DNA of 64,000 nucleotides from Thuidium tamariscinum (lineage: Eukaryota; Streptophyta; Bryopsida; Hypnales; Thuidiaceae): NCBI GenBank assembly GCA_947034885.2, contig OX344749.2, positions 11,113,501-11,177,500 of the forward strand, written 5' to 3'. The translations under genes and the position numbers were made by a program. Positions 12,301 to 24,923 of the stretch are shown one piece after another (position 1 is the stretch's first letter; each line of letters begins with the position of its first letter). Below the pieces are notes generated by a model. It saw nothing but the letters and a program-made list of their open reading frames with translations. It was not told where the DNA came from and did no database searches.

Positions 12301-12786
12301 TAAAGTCAATCATGCACCCGACCCATTTTCTAGACAGTATGGGAGCGACGCGTGTCAGCCAGAGCAATTACAGTGTTCATGAATCCATTCCCGGCGTTGT
12401 TCACCTGATCCAAACATGACTTGGCCAGCGCGCATGGTGGGCCTGGTGAAGAAATTGGCGTCCTGGGTCTTGAGAAACTCCTTCGCGGTTTGCGGCGACG
12501 AGGCGACGATGTATTGCGCTTGCCCCAGGCGGATGGACATGAGAGGGCCATACTGCCGGGCCAGCTTGGCCAGGCTCCGGTGAGGCAAGGTGCCCAGCAA
12601 GTGCAGGCTCCCCACCAGCGGCAGCCCCGTTGGTCCCGGAGGGAGATTCGCAGCTGGTCGCCTTCTCAACCAAGCTCCCCAGAGCAGGAGGAGGAGCAAA
12701 CCTGTCGTCGCCAACACAACCTGCTCGCACGCAACATGTTTTGAACATCGTTCGTTGTTAGTTTTCAAATCCTCGACCAGCATCAT
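9394..12786 (-). CDS. cytochrome P450, CYP71-clan (A-type)
   Basis: Three minus-strand exons, 12405-12786, 10566-11167 and 9394-10017, join in phases 1 and 0 to give 535 residues, normal for the family. A membrane anchor lies at about residues 22-41 (VVLATTGLLLLLLWGAWL) and is followed by the proline hinge LPPGP (49-52). The C-helix WRQLR is at 138-142, the I-helix oxygen-binding motif FSGGTDT at 331-337 and the K-helix EGMR (ExxR) at 390-393. PERW is at 445-448 and the heme loop FGVGRRVCPG at 468-477, with Cys475 as the heme ligand. All key residues are present, so it is probably a functional ER-anchored monooxygenase fed by P450 reductase. The substrate cannot be read from sequence. I chose the first Met of the MMLVEDL start because it gives a conventional N-terminal length. 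An upstream in-frame Met at 12939 is possible but adds a non-typical leader. Confidence 0.9.
10018..10565 (-). other. second intron of the P450 gene
   Basis: GT-AG intron of 548 bp in phase 0, located just before the I-helix exon. This is a common intron position in A-type plant P450 genes. It is clearly more AT-rich than the flanking exons. Confidence 0.85.
11168..12404 (-). other. first intron of the P450 gene
   Basis: Intron of 1237 bp in phase 1: donor after GGATCAG, acceptor TTTCCAG before ACATCCTG. The splice restores MFGSDILFQSNSAEWRQLR, which fits P450 helix B'-C sequence. No embedded gene is seen. Confidence 0.8.
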
Positions 12787-14199
12787 GATTAATTGGGTGC
12801 TTTGAATTTCTTCACTTGTTACGTTTACAAATGTTTGAACTTTGAAGACGTGATGTGCCGTAACACTACTAAGAAGCTGTCTGAGAGGAGAGAGATCCTT
12901 CAATCTCATGAAATGGATGCAAATGCTGGCAGGCACCACAAATTCTGACCTTCATCAGAATTTATGCACAAAAATCTACAAAAATAGGACCCGTGTAGCG
13001 AGTGCCAAAGTCATAGAATTTGTCAATTTGACAAGCTGACAAGCGTTGAAAGTGAGAGACAGAAGCAGAATTACATCGAGGGCAGGATATCTGGCAGTTC
13101 CTGCGAGAGCCATGCCTGCTGATCAATACGAGGCTTGAAGGCATCAATTGCTCAAGAGAAGAGAGACAGTGGATTAGATTTTCCTTCAGTTGGACGGAGC
13201 GGCTGATATTAACTCATTATTTTTATGACACTTTGGTCTTCAGTGAACAGAGCTTTCCTTTTGGCAGGTAGTGAATGGGGATTCTTTTGTCACGAAGTTG
13301 AGGGAAAAAGCACACAATCCTTGCAAAAAGATGCTGGTAGTCCTGGCCCCAAACCCCCGCCCCCCTCCTCAAATAACCACAGCCGTTGATTAGGAGGAAG
13401 TCCCTTCCCTACGGTTGATCTTTCCAAAAAGAAAAATGGAGGGCCATTGATGCAGCAGGTGGTCGACATCCACAACCATCGATCTAAGGGTATAAAGTAC
13501 GGATACGGATACAGATACGGAGTAGATATTATCCCATATTGTTTGTGTTCTCAACTCCTCAAAATTATAAAGAGGGGGTTGGGATATACTAAATTAAAAA
13601 GAATTTTTTTTAATTAATTAATAAAACCCAAGGGGGTAGGAGGGAATTTTTAAATGCAAATGTTTTATTGGCACACTGTCTTTTGGGTGGTGGAATATGT
13701 CCCTCACTATCCATTCAATAGACAGTGAATCATTTACTGAGGGCAAATGACGCAATTCTTAATGAGTGGGCATCCCAAATGCACCATCATCACTCTCAGA
13801 AGCCTCCATCTCATAAGTCATGGTCTACCCATGTGGGAAAAACGAGTAAATTAAAATCTTTTCGAAAAATAGTTTTGACTCTTTACAGGGTGATTTTAAG
13901 AAACACTTGTACTATTTTTTTGTCCCCTTGGTCTACAACAGGTAGTTTTTTGCCAATAACTTTTGCATCTTTTGTCCTTTTGTTTTGGAATTTGGAATGA
14001 AGGTACATACAAAAATTTTAAATGTTGAGTAATTTCTTTTGTAAATTTAAGATTAACTTACTATTTTTAATGTGCCCCCGATTGGGTGTCTACCTTGGCC
14101 ATTTGGAGGAGGGGGGGTGTTTAGTCCTATTTTTTTTAATCCAAAAATGAGAATTTGAAGCCACAAATTGAACACATTAGAGGTCTACTAACATTATAA
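12787..14199. other. intergenic region upstream of the P450 gene
   Basis: Contains the P450 promoter side, then AT-rich DNA with a minor GATACG repeat near 13500-13520. No gene supported. No clear TATA box could be assigned. Confidence 0.45.
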
Positions 14200-14472
14200 C
14201 ACTAGAAGAAAAGCATGTTCCAATCCATGTTATAGTTACGTTAGTTTGTGTTAAATGAAGACTTGTACATGGTTGCAAGGGTTGAGCAATGCTTCCCTGT
14301 TCACATGCACGTTGAAATGAACATAGTGTGTTAGTTCGCAAACAACAAATGACATCGCGTTCTGTGTGCTTTACAGTTGAGTTCAATGAAACATGGAGCA
14401 TGTTGATTTGAACAGGAGAAGACAATTGCGACACGTGTACTGAGAGTGTATTTTGACAACTAACGTGGTTTT

Positions 14473-14618
14473 GGATGTGATGACTGTTGTTCCATGTTTA
14501 GAAGGGATGAAGATGTCTGAAATTGTTTTCTACATTCATTCTTTAGGATGTGATGACTGTTGTTCCATGTTTAGAAGGGATGAAGATGTCTGAAATTATT
14601 TTCTACATTCATTCTTTA
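14473..14618 (+). repeat. 73-bp perfect-type tandem duplication
   Basis: Two adjacent copies, 14473-14545 and 14546-14618, starting GGATGTGATGACTGTTG, with a single base difference. It lies in the left subterminal part of CACTA-1, where transposase-binding repeats are expected. Confidence 0.93.
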
Positions 14619-15873
14619 GGACTTGTTGTCAATGAGTGGCATTAGGCATCATTGCAAGAGGCATATCTAGGAAATTCTGTTAGCGTTGATGGAGAGAAGG
14701 TTGAAGTGCTTTTTTTTAGCAGTTGACTCTTGGGTGGTCTATTTCATTTGAAAATGAGAATGCATCTAGAGACGTTTACATTTTGCAAGAGACATTAATA
14801 GAAATATGTAATGTGTTCTGGTAAAGATATGAAAATTTGAAGCATTGTAAATTTTTTCAGGAACCCAATATAAGAACTAAGAGTACATACAAATGCAGAA
14901 GAAGTTCCTACATTCAATACATTCAGCAAGCTTGAATTCTGAATTCCGGCCTCATCTTCACTTTGAGGAACTGAAATGTAACTTCTTCATGGCAGGATGC
15001 AAATGAAGACATTCATAACCTTTAGCACATGTACATCGTAGTGAATATGAAATGACTTCTCTAAATTGTGTTACAATACTTTGACTTTGGCATTCCTGAA
15101 ATTGCTTTCTTCTAAGTCATTGGAAAAAACATCAATTTCCTATGCTCATGAATGCTTTGAAGAAGCCATTTCATCCTCCCAAACAGTAGACAAAAACGTT
15201 TTATACATGAAGTCTTAGACTGGAGCTTATAGTGCTACCAACATGCTTACAAATTTTCTATACATACTGTGCAGTTCACCTCTCTCAATGAGGGTTAAAC
15301 AACTTCGTCATCATGAATCCTCAGTTCTGTGAAGTTCAACAAAGAAATGAAGAGACGGATCACTTGAGTAGTTAACGAACTGTGTGAACACATGAAGAAA
15401 CGAAATTGTAGCAAGTTTTACATGATTTGCAAATCTATCTCTGTTCGACTCAACAGTAGTACTCATGCAGTGTATGATGGAAATATATGGAAGTGCATTT
15501 CTGCAGAGTTGTACATCGACACACCACCTATGCCCGTTTTGTAAAGGACGTTTCACCTTATAGACTGAGTCACTTTTGCCTTGTCATGGAAGTGAAGCTG
15601 TCTTCTTAGTATTGCTTTCAGTAGTTCTTGAACAACGTCCTCCATTGCCAATTTTCTCCATATTCTTGCATGACTTCATTTTGATTAGAGGCTCAGCACC
15701 TTCAGAAATAGTGACATAATTGCTTGTTCATTGAAACATGTGACAGTGGCTTTCTCATAGTAAAGCAAAATAACTTCCAGAAACTGGTGAATTACTGTAT
15801 ATCAATTGGTGACAACATATTAATAGGAGCTTTCACTTCAATTTTTTGTACCTGGTGAATGGTGATGTGAAGG
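14619..15873. other. left subterminal region of CACTA-1
   Basis: Non-coding DNA between the candidate left end and the transposase stop codon. It is rich in ACTTC/GAAGT words in both orientations, as in CACTA subterminal regions. No gene is seen. Confidence 0.5.
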
Positions 15874-18800
15874 CTACATTCGAAGACCCTTAAAGGCTTC
15901 ATCTCTTCCTCCTGCAAGAAAACTTATAATGGGTCTCTCTATTTGGGTATCTCTACGTCGTCCCCTCACTTCAGTTCCACAGACAACTTTCCAATCTCCT
16001 CCATAATTATTTCTTCTTTCAACATCATCCGAGAAGAATACTTGCTGGCATTGTGTCGAAAATGCAAAGGACTGAGAACCCAAAGGTAATGGACTTGAGA
16101 AGTTGGCAACAACAAAACCATATTTGTCACGAACTACCTTGGCATTCACTGCATCTTCTTTAGCTTCCACCCATGAGCAAACTAGAACCACACAACAGTG
16201 GCTACGATAATTGAGTTCCAATATTTCATGAATCCACCCTACATACTCAGTGCTTTCCCACCGGCCTCCTTCACTTACTGATGTCCTTCTCTTTTGACGC
16301 ATTATGGATGCTGCTATGCCACTATCACAAGTTACTTTATCTTCCTCTGCACTAAGAACCCGTAGATGCATTCCATGAGCATACATAGCTCTATAGGATG
16401 TTGCCACTTTCTCTGGGAGCTTAGATGCCTCTATAACATCATTACAAGGCTTGCTTGATCCAATGTCAGCGTTGTGCACTTCCAAACGCAGCCACTCTGC
16501 AAATTTCGGTAAAGATAGTAACTCCTCTGGGTATTGCACTGTTGAATGCCGACCAAACCGTTTTAGATATTGTTTCTTGTAATTATTTCGAGCTGACAGC
16601 TTCTCTTCCACTGCATTGCTGTATTGCCTACCCAACAGAATATAGAATTAGTGGAGAATGGAATGTCTGTGTCAATGACAACGTGAAACACATTATTCCA
16701 TTCCTCCTGTTCATGAGCGCATTGCTTTCTCTGTATGACTTCTGCACAGAAGTTGGTATTCCTCACATTCATTGGACACGACCTTCTCATACTGTTCAAT
16801 GACATTCCAGAAAGTCATTTGGATTGCACAAATTCAAGGTCATACAATGACCGAAACATGCTCTTCCATAGTGCTATACATATTGTACTGCAAGATAGAA
16901 CAAGCACATGTTGTAGTCAATGCATTCTTTACAGTCCTACTTTGTTGGAAATGCATTACTTCATGCTACGAACAGTTTTCGAAAGAGAACATAACTTACA
17001 ATCTCCAATCTTCCAAGTCCACAGAGTTGGATAGTACAAATTCATGGGCCCACTCAATGAATTCATCTGACATTTGCCAGGACCAACCACTTCCTTGAAC
17101 TACTTCATCGTTCATTCGTTGTTCTTCCTTGTCATCCCAAACTCGTCGACTAGTTCCCTCGAAGCGCTGCAAATATTCCGTGCAGTACCCCAGTGTTTCA
17201 GACATAGCATACCCTTCGGCCATGCTCGCTTCAGGTCGGGCATATGTTCGTACATAGTCTTTCAAAGTCTTCATGTACCTTTCCATTGGATACATCCAAC
17301 GGCAATGAACGGGGTCGCATAGGTAAAGTTCTTCTACTAAGTGGATCATCAAGTGCGACATGATGTCCATGAATGTGGGTGGAAATTCTTTTTCCAACAT
17401 GCAGAGGGCATCAACAGCATCAATCAAATCAACATCTCGATCAGCAATTTTTATTTCTCGAGCGCACAGTCTCTGGAAGACACGACTAACCTTCATGACG
17501 GCTTTCCTACTATCTTCAGTAAGGACATTTCGCAATGCCAACGGAAGTACCTGCAAAAGCAAATAGAGTGAGTTGCATTTCTATAAACTTGTACATAAAA
17601 TTCTGTTCATGTCAGCAATAGTTATGAGTGATACACGTTCTCTACATGATGCTTCAAAGCAGCATTCCATGTTCTTGCAACTGAAATGGACAGAATATGT
17701 CTTCCATCCTCCAATACTAAACATGCTTCCTTTCCTTGATATTAGTATATGGGTTCAAGAGCGTAGAGGTCTTTTCATATTAGAAACACAGACATTCGTT
17801 GCAAGGTGCACACCTGCTGCATGAGTACATGGAAATCATGTGACTTCAAATACCGGAGTTTCCCCTCCTGCAAACACTTATGGATAGCGCCAACATAATT
17901 CGATGGAGTTCTCAAATCCTTCAAAATTTCCATGACTGTTGTCTTCTCAGCAGAATTCAATATGTACGGAGCTCTGGGTAGGTGGAACTCTTCATTGTTG
18001 CTTTCACTTTGTTGGACCCACAATTCTTTTCGAACTCTCATAGCTTCCATATCTTGTCGACTACCAATGGAATCCTTCCCTCCCAATACTGTCTTCATCA
18101 TATTCTCACACAAATTTTTTTCACAATGCATTGGATCAAGCAAATGACGAATGAGAAGTTTCTGTACACATACAAATGAAGTGTTAGCTGCTTTTCCCTC
18201 ATTTCATTTCATCTCCATGCGAATGAAAACATGCATTCGTTTTTCTACTTGACCTAGCTAATTTAGTCCTTCTTCATTACCCATTACATTGCTCACACTG
18301 TTGAGCACTTGTCCCTCTATTGAATACCATACTCACAGAACTGTTTCCACTGTTCATTTCTAAACTTCCTCTCATGCACACGTTCCCTACGTTACTGTAC
18401 TGCCCTCTAGATTTCTTGATGACTGTTTCGGAGTTTTCAGGAACTACTGCTGCGATTCATTCCATAGTAGCAATCTACTTCTGACATTCTCTATGCTCTC
18501 TTTAGACATCCATTGTTACTTAGAACAAGACAATAATGTCTTCATCTCTCGCAGACATTCCAGCAACCATAACCGTTGTTGAAGTCATGCTCAGAGAAAG
18601 AGGTTAACTACGTTCTTCATGGACGCTGTTTCAGACATTTATGAGACACATGCACCCTTTTCGTGCTGACAGTGCACTGCCATCCCTTTCTACATGCTCC
18701 AAAAAATATGTGTGTCAATATTACTTCCAGACTTCTACATAGCTTTAGTGTTCCATCCTCGACTCTCCACGGTCAACTTCTTTGTAGCATTGAACCTTTT

Positions 18801-20667
18801 CTTCAAAGACTGGAAGCTCATGTTCTTAAGTTGTTCAAGCATACTTTAAAAAGAACTGAATTCTGCGTTTCATAGCGCTCACTGAAATGTTCAATCTTTA
18901 AACAAGACAGGCTTTTTTGTAGTTCATAACTCTGAAAGACATCCTCACCGTCCAATATGGCAGGTCATATAATGCACTTCTACGCTTCACTCCATGCTCG
19001 TGCACTGGGTCATTGTCGGCTTCCTTCCTACCTCCTCTTGATACATATACTTCGCGTTGTTCACCACAATGTTCTGTTTGCTGTGCAGACATCCTTGTTG
19101 GAGTCGCTCTATAGTCTACCTTCCCATCAAAATCAACACTCCTTCGATAGGGATGGTTTCCTTTAGTCCACCTTCGACTACCACCATATACAATTTTCCT
19201 TCCCTTTGCTTTCTTCTGAGCATCCACTTTATTCCCAGATGTAGTTGACCTTGCATCAGTTGCTGGCCCACACACTGTACACCCTTTATACCCATGTGTA
19301 CACAAACCTGATATGAGACCATAACTTGGATAATCTGATATAGTCCACATAAGTATACCCCTTAATGTGAAACGCCGTGATGCTGGTGGCTTTGAGAAAT
19401 CTTGAGCATTGACTCCTTTCCATATTTCTTGTAACTCTTCAATTAGTGGTCCAATGAAAACATCAATGTTCTCGTTTGTTGGCGACATTTTCCCTGATAT
19501 GAGGATGCTCAGTTGTATAAAAAAGTTCTTTGTGACCAAATAAGGAGGCAAATTGTAGATAAGCAAGAGCACAGGCCATGTTGAGTGACTAGTACTATTG
19601 TGTGCAAATGGATTGACACCGTCCAGAGATAGTCCAAATCGCAAATTCCGAATTTCATCCTTGAATGATGGATCAACCTCAGTGTCCACATGCTTCCACG
19701 CCGGACTATCAGCTACAGACTTCATGACACCTTCATCTGTATTAGGGTGATCATAATGGTAACGTAACATCTCTGCAATAGCTGGAGATCGAAACATCCG
19801 CTGTAACCTCGGAATCAAAGGGAAGTGCCGAATCACTCTTGCTGGAATGACATCTGAGCCCTTCATGAACCTTGACTTCCCACAATGGGGACATTCTTTC
19901 AAATGTTCGTTGTCTCCACGATATAAGATGCAGCCCTCAGGACATGCATGAATTATATTGTAATTCAAGCCCAATTTTGTTATCAATTTTTTTGCTTCAT
20001 AGTGACTATTTGGGAGCATGTTCTGCGTTGGCAATAACACAGTTGACAAATACTTCATCAATTCATCGACATAAGCATTGCTCACGCCATGTATTACAGC
20101 CATGTTCATCAGAACAATAGTGGCAGAGATAACACTCACTTTCATCCCCCCGTACACTGGTCGAGTTGCTTGCTCATATAAATTGTCTAAATTGTCCACT
20201 GGATCTGCAGGGTTCTCAAAAACACAGTCCCGTTCCTCCATGTGAGGTGTGTCTTCTCGTAAATGATCCCCTGCATCAAAAGCATCAAACAATTGACGTT
20301 GGATATCGTGGTATGGGTCCATATTCTCAGCATATTCCGTTCGACTGGGCTCATCTTCAAAAACATTTGGTGTCGGCAGCTTTTCGCCTATAGAGTTCAC
20401 CCATATGCCTTCTTTTGGATAACCTTCTTCAAGGTCACCACCTACCATGGATCGCATGAGAAAAGGATCACGTCTGTTGACCAACAAGTGCTCCCGTATG
20501 ACTTTCAGGTTGTACCGATGCCCCCCATGGCATTTTGTACAAGGGCAACGGTATGAATTTGTACGCTGCTCCTTTGCAATCCTCATCTCTGTTTCCAATA
20601 TTAAATCTTCCATTGGAATATGTGAGCCGGTAGTTGATGACATTGTCAAACTTTTTTCGAAACCCAC
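15874..20667 (-). CDS. CACTA-1 Tnp2-type transposase, apparently intact
   Basis: Four minus-strand exons, 18949-20667, 17814-18161, 17000-17550 and 15874-16627, join in phases 0, 0 and 2 with GT-AG introns and no internal stop, giving 1123 residues. The N-terminus has a Cys cluster CPCTKCHGG (41-49). The Tnp2 core follows, with CPEGCILYRG, CPHCGKSRF, RHFPLIPRLQRMFRS, LSLDGVNPF and MWTISDYPSYG. The short second exon encodes LLIRHLLDPMHCEKNLC. The third exon matches DUF4218 (MSHLMIHLVEELYLCDPVHC, MYPMERYMKTLKDYVR) and the last matches DUF4216 (QCQQVFFSDD). This is the layout of plant En/Spm TNPD-type proteins, which cut CACTA ends. Both ATG at 20667 and ATG at 20643 are possible starts. The enzyme may be competent, but activity cannot be judged from sequence. 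Confidence 0.9.
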
Positions 20668-23600
20668 AAGCTATGCTTCAAATGAATTCAGTAGACGTGA
20701 ATCAAAGGTACCCCCGTCAATGAAAAATGCGTTCTTCTGTTGTACACTTGAAGTTCCAAATGAGATGAAGACCTCCCCGAAATAGAATTTCAAGGCCCGC
20801 CTCTAAACACAATTCCCCGCATTTGTGCACTTCATGTGCCGTCTGATACCTTTTATGAGTTCCCCAAATATGAATGATTCATATGACCCTGTATAAAAAC
20901 AGAAATATGTGTCAACAAATACAATGGGATGAACACATGTATGCAGCAAACAATGACCTTCCATCAATAGACAGTCCGCTTCCGAACATATTTTGTAATC
21001 CAAATTCCAAGTGCTATTCCATGAATACAATTGCAGTAATGCATACTTCTGCCCTGTAACATATACGTTAGACAAGTGCACTGCACTGAACATAGCATTC
21101 TCTCAGAAAACGTTGGAGACAAACCTTCAGTGACGGGAAGATGGCTAGGCAAACTCTAGCACATGAGAAGGCACTTCCTTCTATCCTATTTGTTCTGTAT
21201 TATGTACATATGAGTTCAGCTCTCTACTTGTAAGACTTCCTGCTTTTCTACAGAGTCTTCTGACGACAACAGTGCTTTCAACATGGTGTGTAATGTTGGT
21301 GAACAAAGAACTACTTCTTCGCACACTACAGAACGAAATGCCTTCACTGCAGTATGCTAATGCACATTCTGGAGACGTTGCCTGCAATCACAAAACCGCA
21401 TTTTGTGAAAAACAGCTTAAATGCTCCTTAATCCAATGGACCTCCAGCATTTTGGTCACGCTGTACTTCTTCTATCTTCTCAGTTTAACGAGGATACACG
21501 ACATTCAAAAAGTGTTAATAAGAAATTTTTCTCTTCTTAGATGACAATACTGTTTGATCGTACTGAATTTCACTATGGTCATCCTTGTCTGAAGTCTGTA
21601 TTCCTTGGGTGCAGCACATTCCACCCTCACTGTGAACCGTCCCTTCTAGCAAATGGTATTTCCTTTTGACTTCCACACTATTTTTCTGTTTACGAATGCC
21701 TCCTTCTGCAAATGACATACTTGACAAGTGCTGTGGCAACATTTTCACCTCTTCAGATTGGCAAATGCTGCTAGAGCATTTGTCACATTTTATGGGTAGC
21801 CTGTCTTCATCATCTGAAATTGCCCGTGCAATCCTAGTCCACTTCACCACTTCTGCTGCCTTCGTGGCTTTTCATGTTATCCACAGACATGACTGGAGTC
21901 TACTCCAATGCAAAAGTAGAAACATACAATAAGTAAGCGCAGCAATGACTTTGTAGATCGAATAGAATACCTACAACGCTCCACAGCGTGGCACTTTGTG
22001 TTCGAAACTTCCGTGGCTTTGACACGGCCTCTGCGTTTGCCAAAACAGCAATTGTATGTAATCCTGTTCACACGAACTCAGATTTGCTACGGTGTACTTC
22101 CCCTGCACAACAAAAACTATAATAAGATTAATGTTTACATACATTCCACTGAACATGAAGAACAACGTTGTGAACGGACGGTCACATGTTCAACATACGT
22201 TAACATGTAGGACACTCTACCTTTGTGGAAGTGAAACAGAAATCACACTTGCACCCTCATGCTCATGAATTTCACTGTGCCAGGCCTAAACAACTACTAC
22301 CAACGGAGGTTCTTTTTAAATTATTATCCTTCAGAATGTCATGAAATGTTTTAGATTGCTAGACATTTGAACACATGCTTTGCTTAAAAGCATCCTCCCT
22401 TACATTTTGGACGTTCTGAAATGGTTTCTTGTACGTCCTCACAATGCTCAAGAGTGACTCACATCATATTCTGAACAACAATTCCGACACGGTCTGCCCT
22501 ACACTGTTTTTTCAAGTCTTGACCTCAATACGCATCATGCCATGGGAAAATGAATGTGACAGCTTCTCTGTCCATCATAACCTCCACAGACATGCACTAA
22601 AGCTATTCTATACGTTCTTTGCTCACTTGTACTTCCCTATTTCTCTTCCGCTATTCTTGAAGTGTTATGCGTACTAGACTGGACCTCCACACTTGCATTC
22701 CCTTCATTTACACACACCAGAACCTTCATTTCACATGAACAGAAGGTCTTCATCGAAATCATTCCTCTGCATTTCCAAAAAATCACTTCTTATAATTCAT
22801 GTTCTATTCTCTGCCACAAAAATGACAGTACTTCTAACCAACATGACTATTGACGGCCGATTCTTCAATTTTGATATAACTGAACTTGTTGAAGCACTGA
22901 TCAAACTTCGTCACTTATTAACACCCAGACCTCATCATTGAAAGTATTGTGAACATGATGTGCTGCACTACAAGCCTAAGGAGAACTTCACCTCAGGTCC
23001 TCCTCTTTACTAAAGCCATGTGGGCTGCATGCAGTTTGGTTCCTCTATAACATGAAATCGAAGTACTGTGACTTCTGCAACGCTGTCACTTCATGAATAA
23101 CACTGCCAATCTGTGAAGTCCTCTAAGTCTAATGACAAAGAGCAATGCTTCTTCACTGTTGGACTCCTACTTTCTTGGACACAACTTTGGGACATGTGCA
23201 ATGCAATTTCAATCCCACATTTCAGAAGAACCAATTTATACTAGGTACTGCTCGCTGGAAATACATCCATGAAGAAGTACTTTCCACATGCTTCTTCATG
23301 CTTGCAGTATACAGACTACAAGAGAAATAAATAAATAAATAAACTGACTGCATGAGTATTAAAATTTCATATTCGCAACACTTCTGTGCACTAACCTTCT
23401 CATAAGTACTGAGACGTGGTCTTCTTTTCGTCCTGAATATCGTGTTTCTGTACTGAAGCACAGAATTGTGAATTACACAGAACGATCTTCATTTCGGGAA
23501 GGTTTCATTTATTTCACAATCAATCCTATTGCCTATACTTCATTCGAAGTATACTTCCTACAATGATGTTGTCCTATAATTTTCTGGCCAACTTGTTGCA

Positions 23601-24923
23601 CATTTCCAGTTCACTTTTAAGAGTTCTGAGTAATTGATCATGACCGTATTGTGCACACACTCGTACAAATTGCTATTCTACAAAATAGTCATGACTTACT
23701 TAGTCATCAGTAATGGAAAAGGATCTTCCCGTCCTCCATGTTTACTTGTACAGTAATTACAAACTGTGCATTACCACTTCAACGTCAGAGGGGATGTCTT
23801 CCTAATTGCTCATTTTGGGTGCCTCGGTTCTTCCTACATTCGAATTCATGTTTGCATCCTAGAAGTGTACTTCCCCTAAACAAATGACTCTACATTCAGG
23901 AGTGCGGTTGCTGTACATTTCTATAATGAAGGATGCAATAATGAATTGAAATGTAAGTTCAGTTCCTTCTTCTACTATGGTCCCATCTTCACTGTTCTTC
24001 GCATTGAGATGCTTACAAGATCATACTTGGGTTCATTTTTTTCCCGCTTCACAGTGGTCCTCTAAATTACTGAACAAACTGTTGTCCACTACTGGAATTC
24101 GAGAGAATGCAACTGTACTCCAAATAATACACCTACCTACCTAGTAGTATGATGCTACTGAATATTCTTGTAATGAATTCGTCACTAAAATTGGGTGCTC
24201 AAAGACTAATAATGGTGTCACTAACACTGAGGACAAGGAAGTCTATGAATTCCACGTCCTGCATTACAAACCACCCTTCTATTCATCAGTCCTTACAGAC
24301 CGTTGACTGTTGCCAACTATTTGTAGCATGCTCTACAATAGTGCTTGGTCTACTGTGACCTAACATTTTCGAAACATCCGCATTGCAGGGCAGTAGTGGA
24401 TGACCTCACACCTTTGTTCCTCATGATTTCTCTACTTCACTGACCTCAATGACTGACAAATGTCTTCTATCCAATTGAATTGTAACAGACGTTCGTCTTC
24501 GGACAGAAATAGTAACAGCAGTTCTGTGAAAATGAAGGGAGAATTGTGAGGTACATCTCCATTTTCACATGAACTGCTCCTCCTCCAAGTGAAGGCATCC
24601 AAAAATTTTGTACGATGTGAATAAACATATGGCACTTTCACGATCATAGAACAACAGTACATCTACTCCCACACTAACAAATGGTCAGCAACATGAAGGA
24701 TAGGAATGTAATCGGAATTAGAAACCTGACTTCTCCGGAACTGAACAACCACCTCCACAGCAAAGTACTGTGTGCACAAGATCAGTACCCTACGTATTGA
24801 CACGTGGCGATGCTCAGGTGAAGTTCCAATCAGTACTTCTGATCGGCTTCCTTAATTGAAGAGATTTGTATGTCGCTAGCCTTTTACAGCTCCATTTGCA
24901 GTCAGTTCTCCTAGCCGTCAAGC
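20668..24923. other. intergenic region between the divergent CACTA-1 genes
   Basis: Contains the promoter sides of tnp2 and of the TnpA-like gene. It is CT-rich on the plus strand. An AAAT microsatellite lies near 23322-23341. Apart from weak exon candidates at 21515-22071, no coding signal is supported. Confidence 0.45.
21515..22071 (-). other. weak candidate exons of a small basic, Cys-containing protein
   Basis: Two open stretches on the minus strand. One (about 21971-22071) encodes NCCFGKRRGRVKATE and has a GT donor after it. The other (about 21540-21850) encodes IKCDKCSSSICQ and ends in the basic SSKKRKISY. They lie upstream of tnp2 in the same orientation and could be a small accessory protein or 5' exons. 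The reading frame across the proposed splice is ambiguous, so this is a low-confidence call. Confidence 0.2.
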
